Source: Pseudalkalibacillus sp045920555 (GTDB lineage: Bacteria > Bacillota > Bacilli > Bacillales > Fictibacillaceae). Taken from it: 64,000 nucleotides of DNA. The notes under the pieces were generated by a model that saw only the letters and a program-made list of their open reading frames with translations, was not told where the DNA came from and did not search any database. The position numbers and the translations under genes were made by a program. Position 1 is the first letter of the stretch. Each line of letters starts with the position of its first letter. The stretch is taken from positions 1,116,001 through 1,180,000 of the forward strand of contig NZ_CP174509.1 in the NCBI RefSeq assembly GCF_045920555.1, written 5' to 3'. This document shows positions 7,651 through 16,340 of this stretch, in pieces.

Positions 7651-9486
7651 ATGAAAAGGTCAATTGGTTTATTTGAAGGAATTGCTTTGTATATTGCTGC
7701 GATTTTAGGTTCGGGCGTACTGTTTTTAACTGGTGTTACAGCTTCAACTGCAGGGCCAGCGTCATTGGTATCCTGGTTGATTGTCATCATGATCGGTTTT
7801 CCGCTCGCTTATTCTTTTGCTTGTCTTTCACGTGAATATGCTGATGCAGGGGGAGCAGCAACATTTGTCCGAAAAGCATTCGGGTATCACTTTGGAAATA
7901 TAGTCGGTTGGTTTTATTTTGTGACGGCAGCTGTAGGGCAAACAGTCGTTTCTATGACAGGTGCTTTTTATGTCAGCCAGGCGTTTGGGTTTACTAAACT
8001 TGAAAACATGGTGGTTGCGTTACTGATACTTACAATCGCAGGTATTTCGAATTTCTATGGTATAGAGGTAAGTGGGAAAGTAGCCTTGCTCTTGAGTGCT
8101 TGCCTGCTTGGATTATTACTTTTAGCGGTATCAGTGTCCATACCTAAAATCGAATGGGGTTATTTCACTCCTTTCGTTTCAAATGGCTGGTATTCAATAG
8201 GCACAGCAGTAACCATCATATTCTGGTCTTTTTTTGGATGGGAAGCAATTTGTAATTTAGCAAACAACTTCAAACACCCAGAGAAAGACATTGTAAAAAG
8301 TACCCTCATTAGTGCGATCATTATCGGTCTTCTGTTCTTGGCGTTAAGCTTTGTAACGATCGGGACAGGGACCTTCGGGAATATAGAGAGTGATCTATCT
8401 CCTGTCGGTGTTATAATGGGGGATATAGTAGGGATAAATGCGAAAGGGGTAACAGCAATCCTGGCGTTCATCATCTGTACAGGGACATCAAATGCGTTTG
8501 TTGCAAGCCTCACTCAACTGGGATTTTCGTTAAGTCGTGATGGTGCCTTTCCAAAAACACTTTCAACTTTGCACCCGATCAATCATATTCCGAGAAGGAT
8601 GGTCGTTTTTGTAATCGTTTTTGCTGCTGCTGGCGTGATTGTAACAGAATTGGCATCCAAGACATTCAATGATATTTTATTTATTCCGACATCCTTAGGG
8701 ATTTTAGTTTATATATTATCGATGGCATCCGGCATAAAGTTATTAAAATTCAAAACATTGCCTTGGTGGTGTTCGTTGGCCGCACTCATCCTTTGTATCC
8801 TTGTCCTTCCGTTTTTCGAAATGTATATTTTTGTTCCGGTCATCGTCACAGGATTATATGCAGGGTATATGGTGTTCCAACGATATTTTGTTACTCAAAA
8901 AGGTAGGTTGAGATCATATGACAACATCAAAAGACCTGACGATCAAAAAATGTGGGAAGCAACAATTAAGTGTGACGCACGTTTTGATAATACATTCTAT
9001 TATGCGGTAAAAACGACTGGCATTTTCTGCCGACCCTCTTGTAAATCCAAAGCTCCCAATTATGAAAACACCGTCTTTTTCATAACAGCTGATGATGCAC
9101 TTCACAGTGGATTTCGACCTTGCAAAAGATGCCGACCGGATTTGTATACACTTGATTATGATCCGCAAAATGCTCTCGTAGAAAAAGCGAAAACGTTCTT
9201 AGAAGAAACCTATCATGAAAAGCTCACCTTGAATCATTTAGCTGACGAAATCGGAGTCAGCCAGTTTTATCTGAATCGGATTTTCAAAGAAAAAACGGGT
9301 TTTACACCACATAAGTATTTAGAAAAGTTAAGAATCCGAAAAGCGATCACCCTTTTAGAATCGACCGAACTCACCAGTACGGAAATATGCTTTCAAATCG
9401 GTTATGAAACACTGTCAAGTTTTTATAAAGCCTTTAAAAGGGAAACCAGTTGTTCACCAAAAGAATTTTGTAAAAAGATTGAATAA
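7651..9486 (+). CDS. APC amino-acid permease fused to Ada-type AraC regulator (probable fusion by indel)
   Basis: Residues 1 to about 415 are an APC-family permease (12 hydrophobic helices, AAILGSGVLFLTG start, YjeH-like). Residues 431-611 are an AdaA-like protein: methyl-acceptor zinc domain with Cys460, Cys464, Cys491 and Cys494 (IFCRPSCKS, FRPCKRCRPD), then an AraC helix-turn-helix. A separate ada start exists at ATG 8919 (AGGTTGAG upstream) in the adjacent frame, reading MTTSKDLT. Adding one base near 8938-8942 would join that start to the Ada frame and would give the permease its own stop a few codons later. The fusion is therefore best read as a recent one-base deletion between overlapping genes, or a sequence error. 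Confidence 0.75.
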   Translation: MKRSIGLFEGIALYIAAILGSGVLFLTGVTASTAGPASLVSWLIVIMIGFPLAYSFACLSREYADAGGAATFVRKAFGYHFGNIVGWFYFVTAAVGQTVVSMTGAFYVSQAFGFTKLENMVVALLILTIAGISNFYGIEVSGKVALLLSACLLGLLLLAVSVSIPKIEWGYFTPFVSNGWYSIGTAVTIIFWSFFGWEAICNLANNFKHPEKDIVKSTLISAIIIGLLFLALSFVTIGTGTFGNIESDLSPVGVIMGDIVGINAKGVTAILAFIICTGTSNAFVASLTQLGFSLSRDGAFPKTLSTLHPINHIPRRMVVFVIVFAAAGVIVTELASKTFNDILFIPTSLGILVYILSMASGIKLLKFKTLPWWCSLAALILCILVLPFFEMYIFVPVIVTGLYAGYMVFQRYFVTQKGRLRSYDNIKRPDDQKMWEATIKCDARFDNTFYYAVKTTGIFCRPSCKSKAPNYENTVFFITADDALHSGFRPCKRCRPDLYTLDYDPQNALVEKAKTFLEETYHEKLTLNHLADEIGVSQFYLNRIFKEKTGFTPHKYLEKLRIRKAITLLESTELTSTEICFQIGYETLSSFYKAFKRETSCSPKEFCKKIE

Positions 9487-9558
9487 ACAGATGACCTCTA
9501 AGGTTTTTATATACGTATAATCTCAATCTCTGATTACATCCTCAACTGCATTTAATAG

Positions 9559-10176
9559 TCATTGAAGATGTTTTGGTGAAGGGGAGGTGTTGTTTTCAAT
9601 TTCAGAAAACAAATCCTTTGTCTGGTTTCCCTGAGCTTGTGGTTGATTGATTGCTGCATTTGGATTCAAAAGCCTTTTTATATCCTCGATATCCTGTTTT
9701 AATTGTTGGAATTCCTTTTTGGTAACAGGCTGTGCATCATTTTTCAGCATATACCCGATTTGCCCATTAGGTTCGAGGGTTGCCCATTTAACATTCTCTA
9801 TAGCGGTTACGTTTTGCTGGCGTAATTTCATTTCAAGTTGATCAACCGTGAAACGCATCTTTTTTAGATTAGATTCCTTCAAGGTTCCATTTTCAATAAT
9901 AATTTTTGATTTCCCAGTAATCAATTTCTCTGCAGGGTTGAATTTGAGTTGTATGAATTCCATGGCAACTAAAGTCAATACAAGAATAGTACCTACAAGA
10001 AAGGTAGTCCATAAATTTTTTCCTGCAACGGGCTGTATTAAGAGGGAACCGATTGCGATCATGATTACAGTTTGGGGCAAGGTCATCTGTGAGATGGACT
10101 TTCTCCCTGCTATACGCAATAAAAAAGTACCAACCACGATAATTAACACGGCTTTCCATATCCAATCGAAATCCAT
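9559..10176 (-). CDS. DUF421 family membrane protein (YetF/YdfR-like)
   Basis: 205 residues: three N-terminal membrane helices (residues 5-25, 35-50, 58-78), the family signature AGRKSISQMTLPQ, then the cytoplasmic DUF421 fold (KSKIIIENGTLKESNLKKMRFTVDQL). The tail (NPNAAINQPQAQGNQ) is a low-complexity extension. AGGAGGTG precedes the ATG. Some relatives in B. subtilis act in spores; no direct activity can be read here. Divergent from the DUF4025 gene. Confidence 0.85.
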   Translation of the reverse strand: MDFDWIWKAVLIIVVGTFLLRIAGRKSISQMTLPQTVIMIAIGSLLIQPVAGKNLWTTFLVGTILVLTLVAMEFIQLKFNPAEKLITGKSKIIIENGTLKESNLKKMRFTVDQLEMKLRQQNVTAIENVKWATLEPNGQIGYMLKNDAQPVTKKEFQQLKQDIEDIKRLLNPNAAINQPQAQGNQTKDLFSEIENNTSPSPKHLQ

Positions 10177-10343
10177 TCTTACACCTCCTATTCATATCCT
10201 CACATCAAAAGGTGCATTTTATTCACCGCACGATCAGCAATTCTTTTTCCCTGTAAAATATTGTCCATCTTGTTTTTGGATAGCTTATAGGTTCTTCGGA
10301 AAAACTTTTATAACGAAAAATAAAAACACTTGGAGGCTTTTTA

Positions 10344-10559
10344 ATGGATACAAGAAAGAAGGACTTTAAAGATAGCGACAAGGTTGCAGGAAAGAACTAT
10401 GATCCCTCTGATTATGAAAAGAATTCAGAATTAAGTTCAGGCATGGCAATGACCCACGAACAAACAAGTGATACGTTGGTTGAAGGGACGATTGATGGCA
10501 AGATTGATGATATCAATGGGACAGACGAAAAAATACCAAGAAAAGGGTACAATCGTTAA
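10344..10559 (+). CDS. DUF4025 protein (YozQ-like)
   Basis: 71 residues, highly hydrophilic, with the DUF4025 pattern KVAGKNYDPSDYEKNSELSSGMAMTH then a TDTLVEGTIDGKIDD-like middle. TGGAGG precedes ATG 10344. Function is unknown. It lies 25 bp before the cyanophycinase gene and is probably co-transcribed with it. Confidence 0.75.
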   Translation: MDTRKKDFKDSDKVAGKNYDPSDYEKNSELSSGMAMTHEQTSDTLVEGTIDGKIDDINGTDEKIPRKGYNR

Positions 10560-10584
10560 GTAAATCGACGGGGTGTGAAACACT

Positions 10585-11361
10585 ATGCCAGGGAAAATCA
10601 TGTTAATAGGGGGCCATGAAGATAAACAAGGAAATAAAGAAATCCTGAAGATGTTTGCAGAACTCTGCGATTATGGAAGCATAGGAGTTGTAACAACAGC
10701 AAGCAGTGTCCCTGATGATGTATTCAAAGACTACAAGAAGGCATTTCACGCTTTAAAAGTGAAAGATATTATTCATTTTGATATCCAAAAGAACGTCCAG
10801 CAAAAGGAATTCGCGGAAAAACTGGACACCATTGATGCATTGTTTTTTTCTGGCGGGGACCAACAGAAGTTGTCTGAGGTTTTTAATAAAAGCGATTTCC
10901 TGACAAAAATGAAGGAAAAATGGGAAAATGGATTGCTGTTAGCCGGGACGAGCGCAGGGGCTTCAATTTGGGGAAGTAAAATGATTGTCCAGGCTGAAGA
11001 AGAGAATCATGAAATCAAAGATATTTCGATGAAGGATGGATTCGGTTTCATCACCAACCTGATTATCGACCAGCATTTCTCCCAAAGGGAACGGTTTAGA
11101 AGGTTGATCTATGAGGTAGGAACGACAAAGGGTGTCGGGATCGGAATTGATGAAAATACAGCTGCCATATATGAACAAAATCATCTGAGAACGGTGGGGG
11201 AGAACATGGTGACGATCATGGACGGCCGGAATATTTCCTTTTATGCTGCAGATAAAACCAATGAAGGATCAGTGTCAGGAATTGAACTTCATCTTATGGA
11301 GAGCGGAGACAAGTTTTCAATGGAGACAGGTAAATTACAAGTAGAAATGGATGAGGGCTGA
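10585..11361 (+). CDS. cphB: Cyanophycinase-like serine peptidase (S51)
   Basis: 258 residues matching the cyanophycinase/peptidase S51 family: IMLIGGHEDKQGNKEIL at the start, SGGDQQKL, and the nucleophile elbow AGTSAGASIWG with the active Ser. The family cleaves cyanophycin (Asp-Arg polymer) to dipeptides, or other beta-Asp bonds. No cyanophycin synthetase is in the window, so the real substrate may be an imported polymer or an isoaspartyl peptide. A terminator overlaps its stop codon. Confidence 0.8.
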   Translation: MPGKIMLIGGHEDKQGNKEILKMFAELCDYGSIGVVTTASSVPDDVFKDYKKAFHALKVKDIIHFDIQKNVQQKEFAEKLDTIDALFFSGGDQQKLSEVFNKSDFLTKMKEKWENGLLLAGTSAGASIWGSKMIVQAEEENHEIKDISMKDGFGFITNLIIDQHFSQRERFRRLIYEVGTTKGVGIGIDENTAAIYEQNHLRTVGENMVTIMDGRNISFYAADKTNEGSVSGIELHLMESGDKFSMETGKLQVEMDEG

Positions 11362-11400
11362 GAACTCCTTGATTTGAAGTTTCAGCCCTCTTCTTTTTTA
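11353..11400 (+). terminator. Rho-independent terminator after the cyanophycinase gene
   Basis: gagggctga / tcagccctc perfect 9-bp stem with a 20-nt loop followed by a T-rich run; the stop codon lies within the stem. Confidence 0.75.
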
Positions 11401-11415
11401 GGTTAGGAATTAGTC

Positions 11416-11859
11416 CTAATCGCGATCATTGTTCAAGTCTGGATTAGGTTCTTCGGAAAACTCAGTCGCAAAATCATCCTGACGTGCATAACGATTACGT
11501 TCGTTATCATCATCGGGTAATATTTGATTCTGCATATAACTATGGAAGAACCATTCCCCTATAGTTATTCCAATCGCTGCGTATAAGGAAGCCAGACCTA
11601 ATGGGATGTTTTCTTCTATGAAACCTCCACCAATCATCCAAACCCCTAAATACGCTAACCCGAAATCTACCAAGGTCGCCATTGCATTGCCGAATCGAGG
11701 CAATATCACCAAATCTCCTATTAGATAGGCTGCAATAGTAAGAAAGAGGCTGATTGCAAAGATATCTCCAAAATTCACCCCATAAAATAAACCAAGTACT
11801 ACCCATAGAACTGCAGTAACCATTACGAATTTGACTAATAATGCTCTGATATGCTTCAT
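11416..11859 (-). CDS. yndM: YndM-family membrane protein (DUF2512)
   Basis: 147 residues with four hydrophobic helices between residues 8 and 105 (LLVKFVMVTAVLWVVLG, LFLTIAAYLIGDLVILPRFGN, then LASLYAAIGITIGEWFFHSY) and an acidic cytoplasmic tail. The YLIGDLVILPRFGN stretch is typical of DUF2512. AAGGAGGG precedes the ATG. Function unknown. Convergent with the cyanophycinase gene. Confidence 0.8.
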   Translation of the reverse strand: MKHIRALLVKFVMVTAVLWVVLGLFYGVNFGDIFAISLFLTIAAYLIGDLVILPRFGNAMATLVDFGLAYLGVWMIGGGFIEENIPLGLASLYAAIGITIGEWFFHSYMQNQILPDDDNERNRYARQDDFATEFSEEPNPDLNNDRD

Positions 11860-11970
11860 TTTATTTCCCTCCTTGTTAGTAATATCTCCTAATTTATACC
11901 AGTCATGCGGAATAGGCCTATGGTTTTTTAAGAGTAAGATAGGAACAGTTTGAATGTTTTGTATTAATTA

Positions 11971-12180
11971 GGTTCCATCATTTTCTGTTTTCAAGATCCC
12001 GACATTGAAGGCATCGTTGAGAAAATTAAAGAATATGACGGAAAACAGAGAATGCCGATCAGTGAATATTATCCAGGTGAAAAACCGTTCAAAATTGTTT
12101 ATGTGGAGGATCCATTCGGAAATGTTTTTGAAATCTATACCCATAGCTATAAACTGACTTATTCAGAAGGCGCTTATTAA
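11971..12180 (+). pseudogene. Glyoxalase/VOC-family fragment, C-terminal half only
   Basis: The frame ending in TAA at 12178-12180 reads DPDIEGIVEKIKEY and VYVEDPFGNVFEIYTHSY, the last strand pair of a VOC (vicinal oxygen chelate) domain including the metal-ligand Glu of FEIYTH. Upstream there is a stop at 11965 and no start, so the N-terminal half is gone. A truncated gene remnant. Confidence 0.65.
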
Positions 12181-12279
12181 TTTGAAATCAAGGCAAATCT
12201 GTAATCTCGATAAATGTCCAAACCAAATACTTGTCTCGCCATAAACTGATAAAAGAATAAATACAAAAAAGGTGAGGAA

Positions 12280-13176
12280 ATGAAAAGAGACAATTATTTG
12301 AGATGGTCAAAGGTACCTTACGGAGGAGAAAAAAATCCGCCGGATAACCCGGTAGATCCTTTTGCTGGCTCATGGCCGACTTATTTTATTAGACGAAAGG
12401 GAAACCGTTTTGCAGGACCTCATGGATTTATTGATTTTAACCTTCGAAAACCCGACGACATCGATTGGGAAGACGAGTTGAAGTTGGTACAGCAGACATT
12501 GGCCAATATTACTCCAAAACAAATAAAGATTGCAAAATACTGGGGAACTGGAGTTGCGACAAAACAATGGACACCTATTATCGATAGGTTGATAGACACA
12601 TATGGTTTGACTCCAACGTATGCGGCAAGAGTATTGGCTGCTGTACAAGCAGCGATAAGCGATACGTTCGTTGTCGTATGGTATTACAAATACCTTTGGG
12701 ACGTCGCCCGTCCGATCCAATACGATCCAAAATTAGAACCTATCCTGTGTACACCTCGATTTCCGGCCTATGTTTCTGGCCATTCTGCAATCTCTAGTTG
12801 CGCATCGGTCATCCTAAGCTACTTTTTCCCTGGGGAAGCCAAACGGCTTCAACAACTTGCTGAACAAGCTTCATTATCAAGGGTTTATGCAGGAATCCAT
12901 TTTCCTGTTGATACTGAACAGGGGATGAAACTTGGAAAACGCATTGGAGAAATTATCGTTTCTCGATTAAGACAACAAAAAGATTTCAAGGGTAACCGCG
13001 TGGACACCCCGTTCTTCGAAAACCGGAATGCGGACTTAATACCACCTCCTTACAGCCAGGCCATACCATTTCCTTTCAATCAAAATTGCACTTCAAACAC
13101 GAGATCCCCAAATCCTGAACGTTCTATAAACCGACCAAAGTTCTTTTACTCTGAAATATTCAATAAACTTTTATAA
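12280..13176 (+). CDS. PAP2-superfamily, vanadium-haloperoxidase-like protein
   Basis: 298 residues. The three phosphate/vanadate-binding motifs are visible: an Arg-Pro pair in DVARPIQYD, PAYVSGHSAISSCAS with the catalytic His, and SRVYAGIHFPVD. No signal peptide or membrane helix is clear, which fits the soluble vanadium-dependent haloperoxidase group rather than lipid phosphatases. Family members oxidise halides or hydrolyse phosphate esters; which one applies is not readable. An AAGGTGAGGAA site precedes the ATG. Confidence 0.7.
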   Translation: MKRDNYLRWSKVPYGGEKNPPDNPVDPFAGSWPTYFIRRKGNRFAGPHGFIDFNLRKPDDIDWEDELKLVQQTLANITPKQIKIAKYWGTGVATKQWTPIIDRLIDTYGLTPTYAARVLAAVQAAISDTFVVVWYYKYLWDVARPIQYDPKLEPILCTPRFPAYVSGHSAISSCASVILSYFFPGEAKRLQQLAEQASLSRVYAGIHFPVDTEQGMKLGKRIGEIIVSRLRQQKDFKGNRVDTPFFENRNADLIPPPYSQAIPFPFNQNCTSNTRSPNPERSINRPKFFYSEIFNKLL

Positions 13177-13286
13177 GAGATTAATATTCCGTTTACAATC
13201 AGCTGGTAGTATTTGAAATAACAACCAAACCGAATACATGCACCTTTGAAAGTGTTTTAAACATTTCAGTAGAGGAGTTGTTTTAA

Positions 13287-13847
13287 GTGAAAGAGATCAC
13301 GGTAGTAGGAACAGGTAATGTTGCGATGCGTTCAGGTCTTGAACTGGTTCGTCTTGGACATAAAGTGACGTGTCTGCAGGAACAACGCGATACAAAAGCC
13401 CTATTGATTTCTCAAAATAACAATATGGAACTGACGAATGACAAGAAATCCACATATAAGAACTCCTCAATTATATTCTTAGACGTTGAAATACCCATCC
13501 TTGGAGAAGATGAGGTGGACATGTCTGAGGTAGAAGAAATTTTAAACGATATTTCCGAGTTTGCAAGACATGATTTCACCTTAGTCATAAATAGTGAAGT
13601 GCCAGTTGGGACGAATAAATGGATACTGAACCAACTTCGTGAAAAGTTCAGTGGATTACCGATCAGGTTTGATGTTGTAACCAAAACAGACCTTTCTCAT
13701 ATCAATGGGAAAATCGTTATCGGGACACACAGTGAAAATTCAGCTGAAACCATTGATGCCATTTATGAGACATACAGACACAAAATCATGCACACAACAC
13801 CTGAAAATGCGGAATTCTTCAATTTTGATCTTGCCTATGCCAATTAA
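13287..13847 (+). CDS. UDP-glucose dehydrogenase-like NAD-binding domain, stand-alone
   Basis: 186 residues align only to the N-terminal Rossmann domain of UDP-glucose/GDP-mannose dehydrogenases: ITVVGTGNVAMRSGLELVRLGHKVTC, NSEVPVGTNKW, and VIGTHSENSAETIDAIYE, ending where the family has its SAE-K-Y-A motif. The substrate-binding and C-terminal domains, including the catalytic Cys, are absent, and the glycine motif is altered (GTGNVA for GTGYVG). The frame is clean, with GAGGAG before GTG 13287 and a terminator after it, so it may be a maintained small protein rather than fresh debris. Confidence 0.6.
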   Translation: MKEITVVGTGNVAMRSGLELVRLGHKVTCLQEQRDTKALLISQNNNMELTNDKKSTYKNSSIIFLDVEIPILGEDEVDMSEVEEILNDISEFARHDFTLVINSEVPVGTNKWILNQLREKFSGLPIRFDVVTKTDLSHINGKIVIGTHSENSAETIDAIYETYRHKIMHTTPENAEFFNFDLAYAN

Positions 13848-13861
13848 AACATGGATTAAGT

Positions 13862-13902
13862 AAAAAAGTGGTTGATCTCATATTTGATCAGCCACTTTTT
13901 CT
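13862..13902 (+). terminator. Rho-independent terminator
   Basis: aaaaagtggttgatc / gatcagccacttttt long stem with an 8-nt loop and T run after the UGD-like gene. Confidence 0.8.
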
Positions 13903-13962
13903 AATGGAACAAACATTATGTCCAAAAAAAGGAATTCTAGTTTAAAACCAAGAAAGAGGCCT

Positions 13963-14715
13963 TTACATCTTCCCAAGTGCTTTTTTAGTTGCTGGACCTA
14001 CAACACCGTCCACTTTCAATTTCTTTGCTTTTTGGAATTTACGGACTGCAGCATCCGTATTATTCCCGAATATGCCATCAATTCCTTTCGTATTGTATCC
14101 TAATTCAGTCAGTCGTTTCTGTAGACTTTTCACTTCAGACCCGCGGCTCCCCTTTTTCAAAACTGAGGTAGATACAGGGACTGTGGAACCATTCGCCACT
14201 TTAAAACCATTTGCTGTAGCAAGGGCGGTAAAGGATTTTCCTGACGTCGTAATGATGACAGGGGTATTTACAGGAACTCTGTTGTATAGCCATTGCACTT
14301 CGTTATTGTACATTCGGATGCACCCAGCACTTACATATTGACCAATCAAATTGGCATTGTTGTTCCCGTGTATTGCGTATGTGGTTCCCCATGTTCCTCT
14401 CGCGTTCAGGCCAAGCCAGCGATTTCCTAGTGGGTTCCTTGGATCTCCTCCTGGTATTTTCCCCGTATAATAGGGACGGTTCACAATTTTATTGACGATC
14501 TTGAATTTGCCTTCCGGTGTGTAGGATGGCTGTTTCCCCGTTGCTACGCTGAACACTTTGGTCAATTTATTGTTTTCAAAGTATCCAAGTTGATTGTTCG
14601 ATTTATTGATGATGATAAAAGATGTTGCTGAGGCTGACGCTGGTTGTTGCAAAAAGAAAAACATGAAACCGACCAATAACAAACCGACAATTACTTTCTT
14701 CAATCCTATCTTCAT
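13963..14715 (-). CDS. Secreted L,D-transpeptidase with peptidoglycan-binding domain
   Basis: 250 residues. A signal peptide (VIVGLLLVGFMFFFL, cleavage after ASASA) is followed by a YkuD catalytic domain (residues about 30-160) with the AIHGN His and the SAGCIRMYN catalytic Cys motif. A PG_binding_1 domain sits at the C-terminus (LKKGSRGSEVKSLQKRL, GIDGIFGNNTDAAVRKFQ). Such enzymes make 3-3 crosslinks or attach proteins in the cell wall, and in Bacillus are often spore or vegetative wall enzymes. GGAGAGAG precedes the ATG. Confidence 0.9.
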   Translation of the reverse strand: MKIGLKKVIVGLLLVGFMFFFLQQPASASATSFIIINKSNNQLGYFENNKLTKVFSVATGKQPSYTPEGKFKIVNKIVNRPYYTGKIPGGDPRNPLGNRWLGLNARGTWGTTYAIHGNNNANLIGQYVSAGCIRMYNNEVQWLYNRVPVNTPVIITTSGKSFTALATANGFKVANGSTVPVSTSVLKKGSRGSEVKSLQKRLTELGYNTKGIDGIFGNNTDAAVRKFQKAKKLKVDGVVGPATKKALGKM

Positions 14716-14901
14716 CTCTCTCCGCCCATTTCCCTGTAGATTTCAAAGCCTCTTATTCTATGCTGGAGAGAGGTATCAGTATTACATTCCTGTAAAGAAA
14801 TTTAATAAAAAAATCATGCATATTTTTCAGACTTTATGAAATAAAAATTTCATGTTATTATATTTTGTGAAATGAAAACTACTTAAATGGAGGTCCTGCT
14901 A

Positions 14902-16284
14902 TTGGCACAAATAAGATCGAATACGAAGCAATCTGCAGAGTCATTCGAGAGAGCGAAGAACGTAATTCCTGGTGGTGTCACCGCGAATATCAAGGATATT
15001 TCGCCACATCCGATTTTTATGGAAAAAGGGAAAGGCAGCAAGTTGTACGATGTGGATGGCAATGAATATATCGATTATCTGCTTTGTTACGGTTCACTGA
15101 TTCTCGGTCATGGGCATCCAAAGGTGATCGAAGCCGCAACAAAACAAATGAAAGATGCCGGCACCACGATTTTCGGGACACCGCATAGGTTGGAAACGAC
15201 CATGGCAGAAAAATTGATTTCACTTTATCCTGGAATTGAAATGGTACGGTATACAAACTCCGGGTTGGAAGCGACGTTGCTTGCGATTCGGCTGGCGATG
15301 GCTTTCACAGGTAAATCGAAGCTTGCCAAGTTCGAAGGACATTACCATGGCGGCTACGATCAGGTTTTATTAAGTGTCAATCCGGACGAACAGCGCGCAG
15401 GCCAAACTGATCAACCGAATGCTGTGCCGGAATCACGTGGAATTCCAGACTACTATATAGAAAACACAATCATCCTTCCGTTCAACGATCTGGCTGCTAC
15501 AGAAAAGATTTTACGAGCAAGAGCTCATGAAATCTCTTCCATTATTATGGAACCGGTGCAAGGGGGCTTTATCCCTGCAGATCGACAATTCATGAGTGGG
15601 ATCAGACAAGTTACGGAAGAACTGGGGATCCTGCTCATCTTTGATGAGGTGAAAACAGGGTTTAGATTGTCACTAGGAGGTGCGCAGCAACTATACGGAA
15701 TAAAACCAGATCTCACAGCTCTCGGAAAAGTTCTCGGTGGTGGTTTCCCTGTTGGTGCGATCGGAGGCAAGAAGAAGATCATGGAAATCAGCGCACCGGA
15801 TGGAGGAAGAGACATCTTGACTGCCGGGGCTGAAAATGCGGATAAACAAGACGCGCTTTTCCATAGTGGAACGTACAATGGCCATCCGACGGTACTAGCA
15901 TCTGGGCTTGCGACAATTGAAGTCCTTGAGCAGGATGGTACGATGGAGAAACTGATTGCTGATACGATGCAATTTCGAAAAGAACTGGAAAAGCTGTATA
16001 GACGATATGACTACCCGATGCAGACAATAGGAGAAGGAAGTATTTTCAACATCATCCTGGCAGAAGGAAACATTAAGAATTACCGTGATATGAACAAGGC
16101 TGATACGCATTTTAGAAAAGAGTTGGACTATGAATTGATTGAGCAAGGTATCTACACGAAACCGCTCAACCGCTATTCCATGTCAGTTACACATACGGAA
16201 GAGGATATTGAACACACGATCCATGCGCACGAAAAAGCAATCAAGTTGGTCCTGCATAAAAGATCAGCCGTAAAAGGCATTTAA
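14902..16284 (+). CDS. Class-III aminotransferase (glutamate-1-semialdehyde aminomutase-like)
   Basis: TTG 14902 is chosen because GGAGG at 14889-14893 lies eight bases upstream; the ATG at 14887 overlaps that site. The protein has the fold-type-I PLP signature: IFDEVKTGFR and LTALGKVLGGGFPVGA with the Schiff-base Lys, plus NSGLEATLLAIRLA. Similarity is to HemL-type and related aminotransferases, but there is no hem gene nearby. It sits before an RpiR regulator and a convergent OFA-type transporter, so a catabolic role on an amino compound is likelier than tetrapyrrole synthesis. Confidence 0.8.
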   Translation: MAQIRSNTKQSAESFERAKNVIPGGVTANIKDISPHPIFMEKGKGSKLYDVDGNEYIDYLLCYGSLILGHGHPKVIEAATKQMKDAGTTIFGTPHRLETTMAEKLISLYPGIEMVRYTNSGLEATLLAIRLAMAFTGKSKLAKFEGHYHGGYDQVLLSVNPDEQRAGQTDQPNAVPESRGIPDYYIENTIILPFNDLAATEKILRARAHEISSIIMEPVQGGFIPADRQFMSGIRQVTEELGILLIFDEVKTGFRLSLGGAQQLYGIKPDLTALGKVLGGGFPVGAIGGKKKIMEISAPDGGRDILTAGAENADKQDALFHSGTYNGHPTVLASGLATIEVLEQDGTMEKLIADTMQFRKELEKLYRRYDYPMQTIGEGSIFNIILAEGNIKNYRDMNKADTHFRKELDYELIEQGIYTKPLNRYSMSVTHTEEDIEHTIHAHEKAIKLVLHKRSAVKGI

Positions 16285-16340
16285 TCTGAAAGGAATTTAA
16301 GATAAGCTGAAGGTAATGATTTTTGTGAAAGAGGTTCGTT

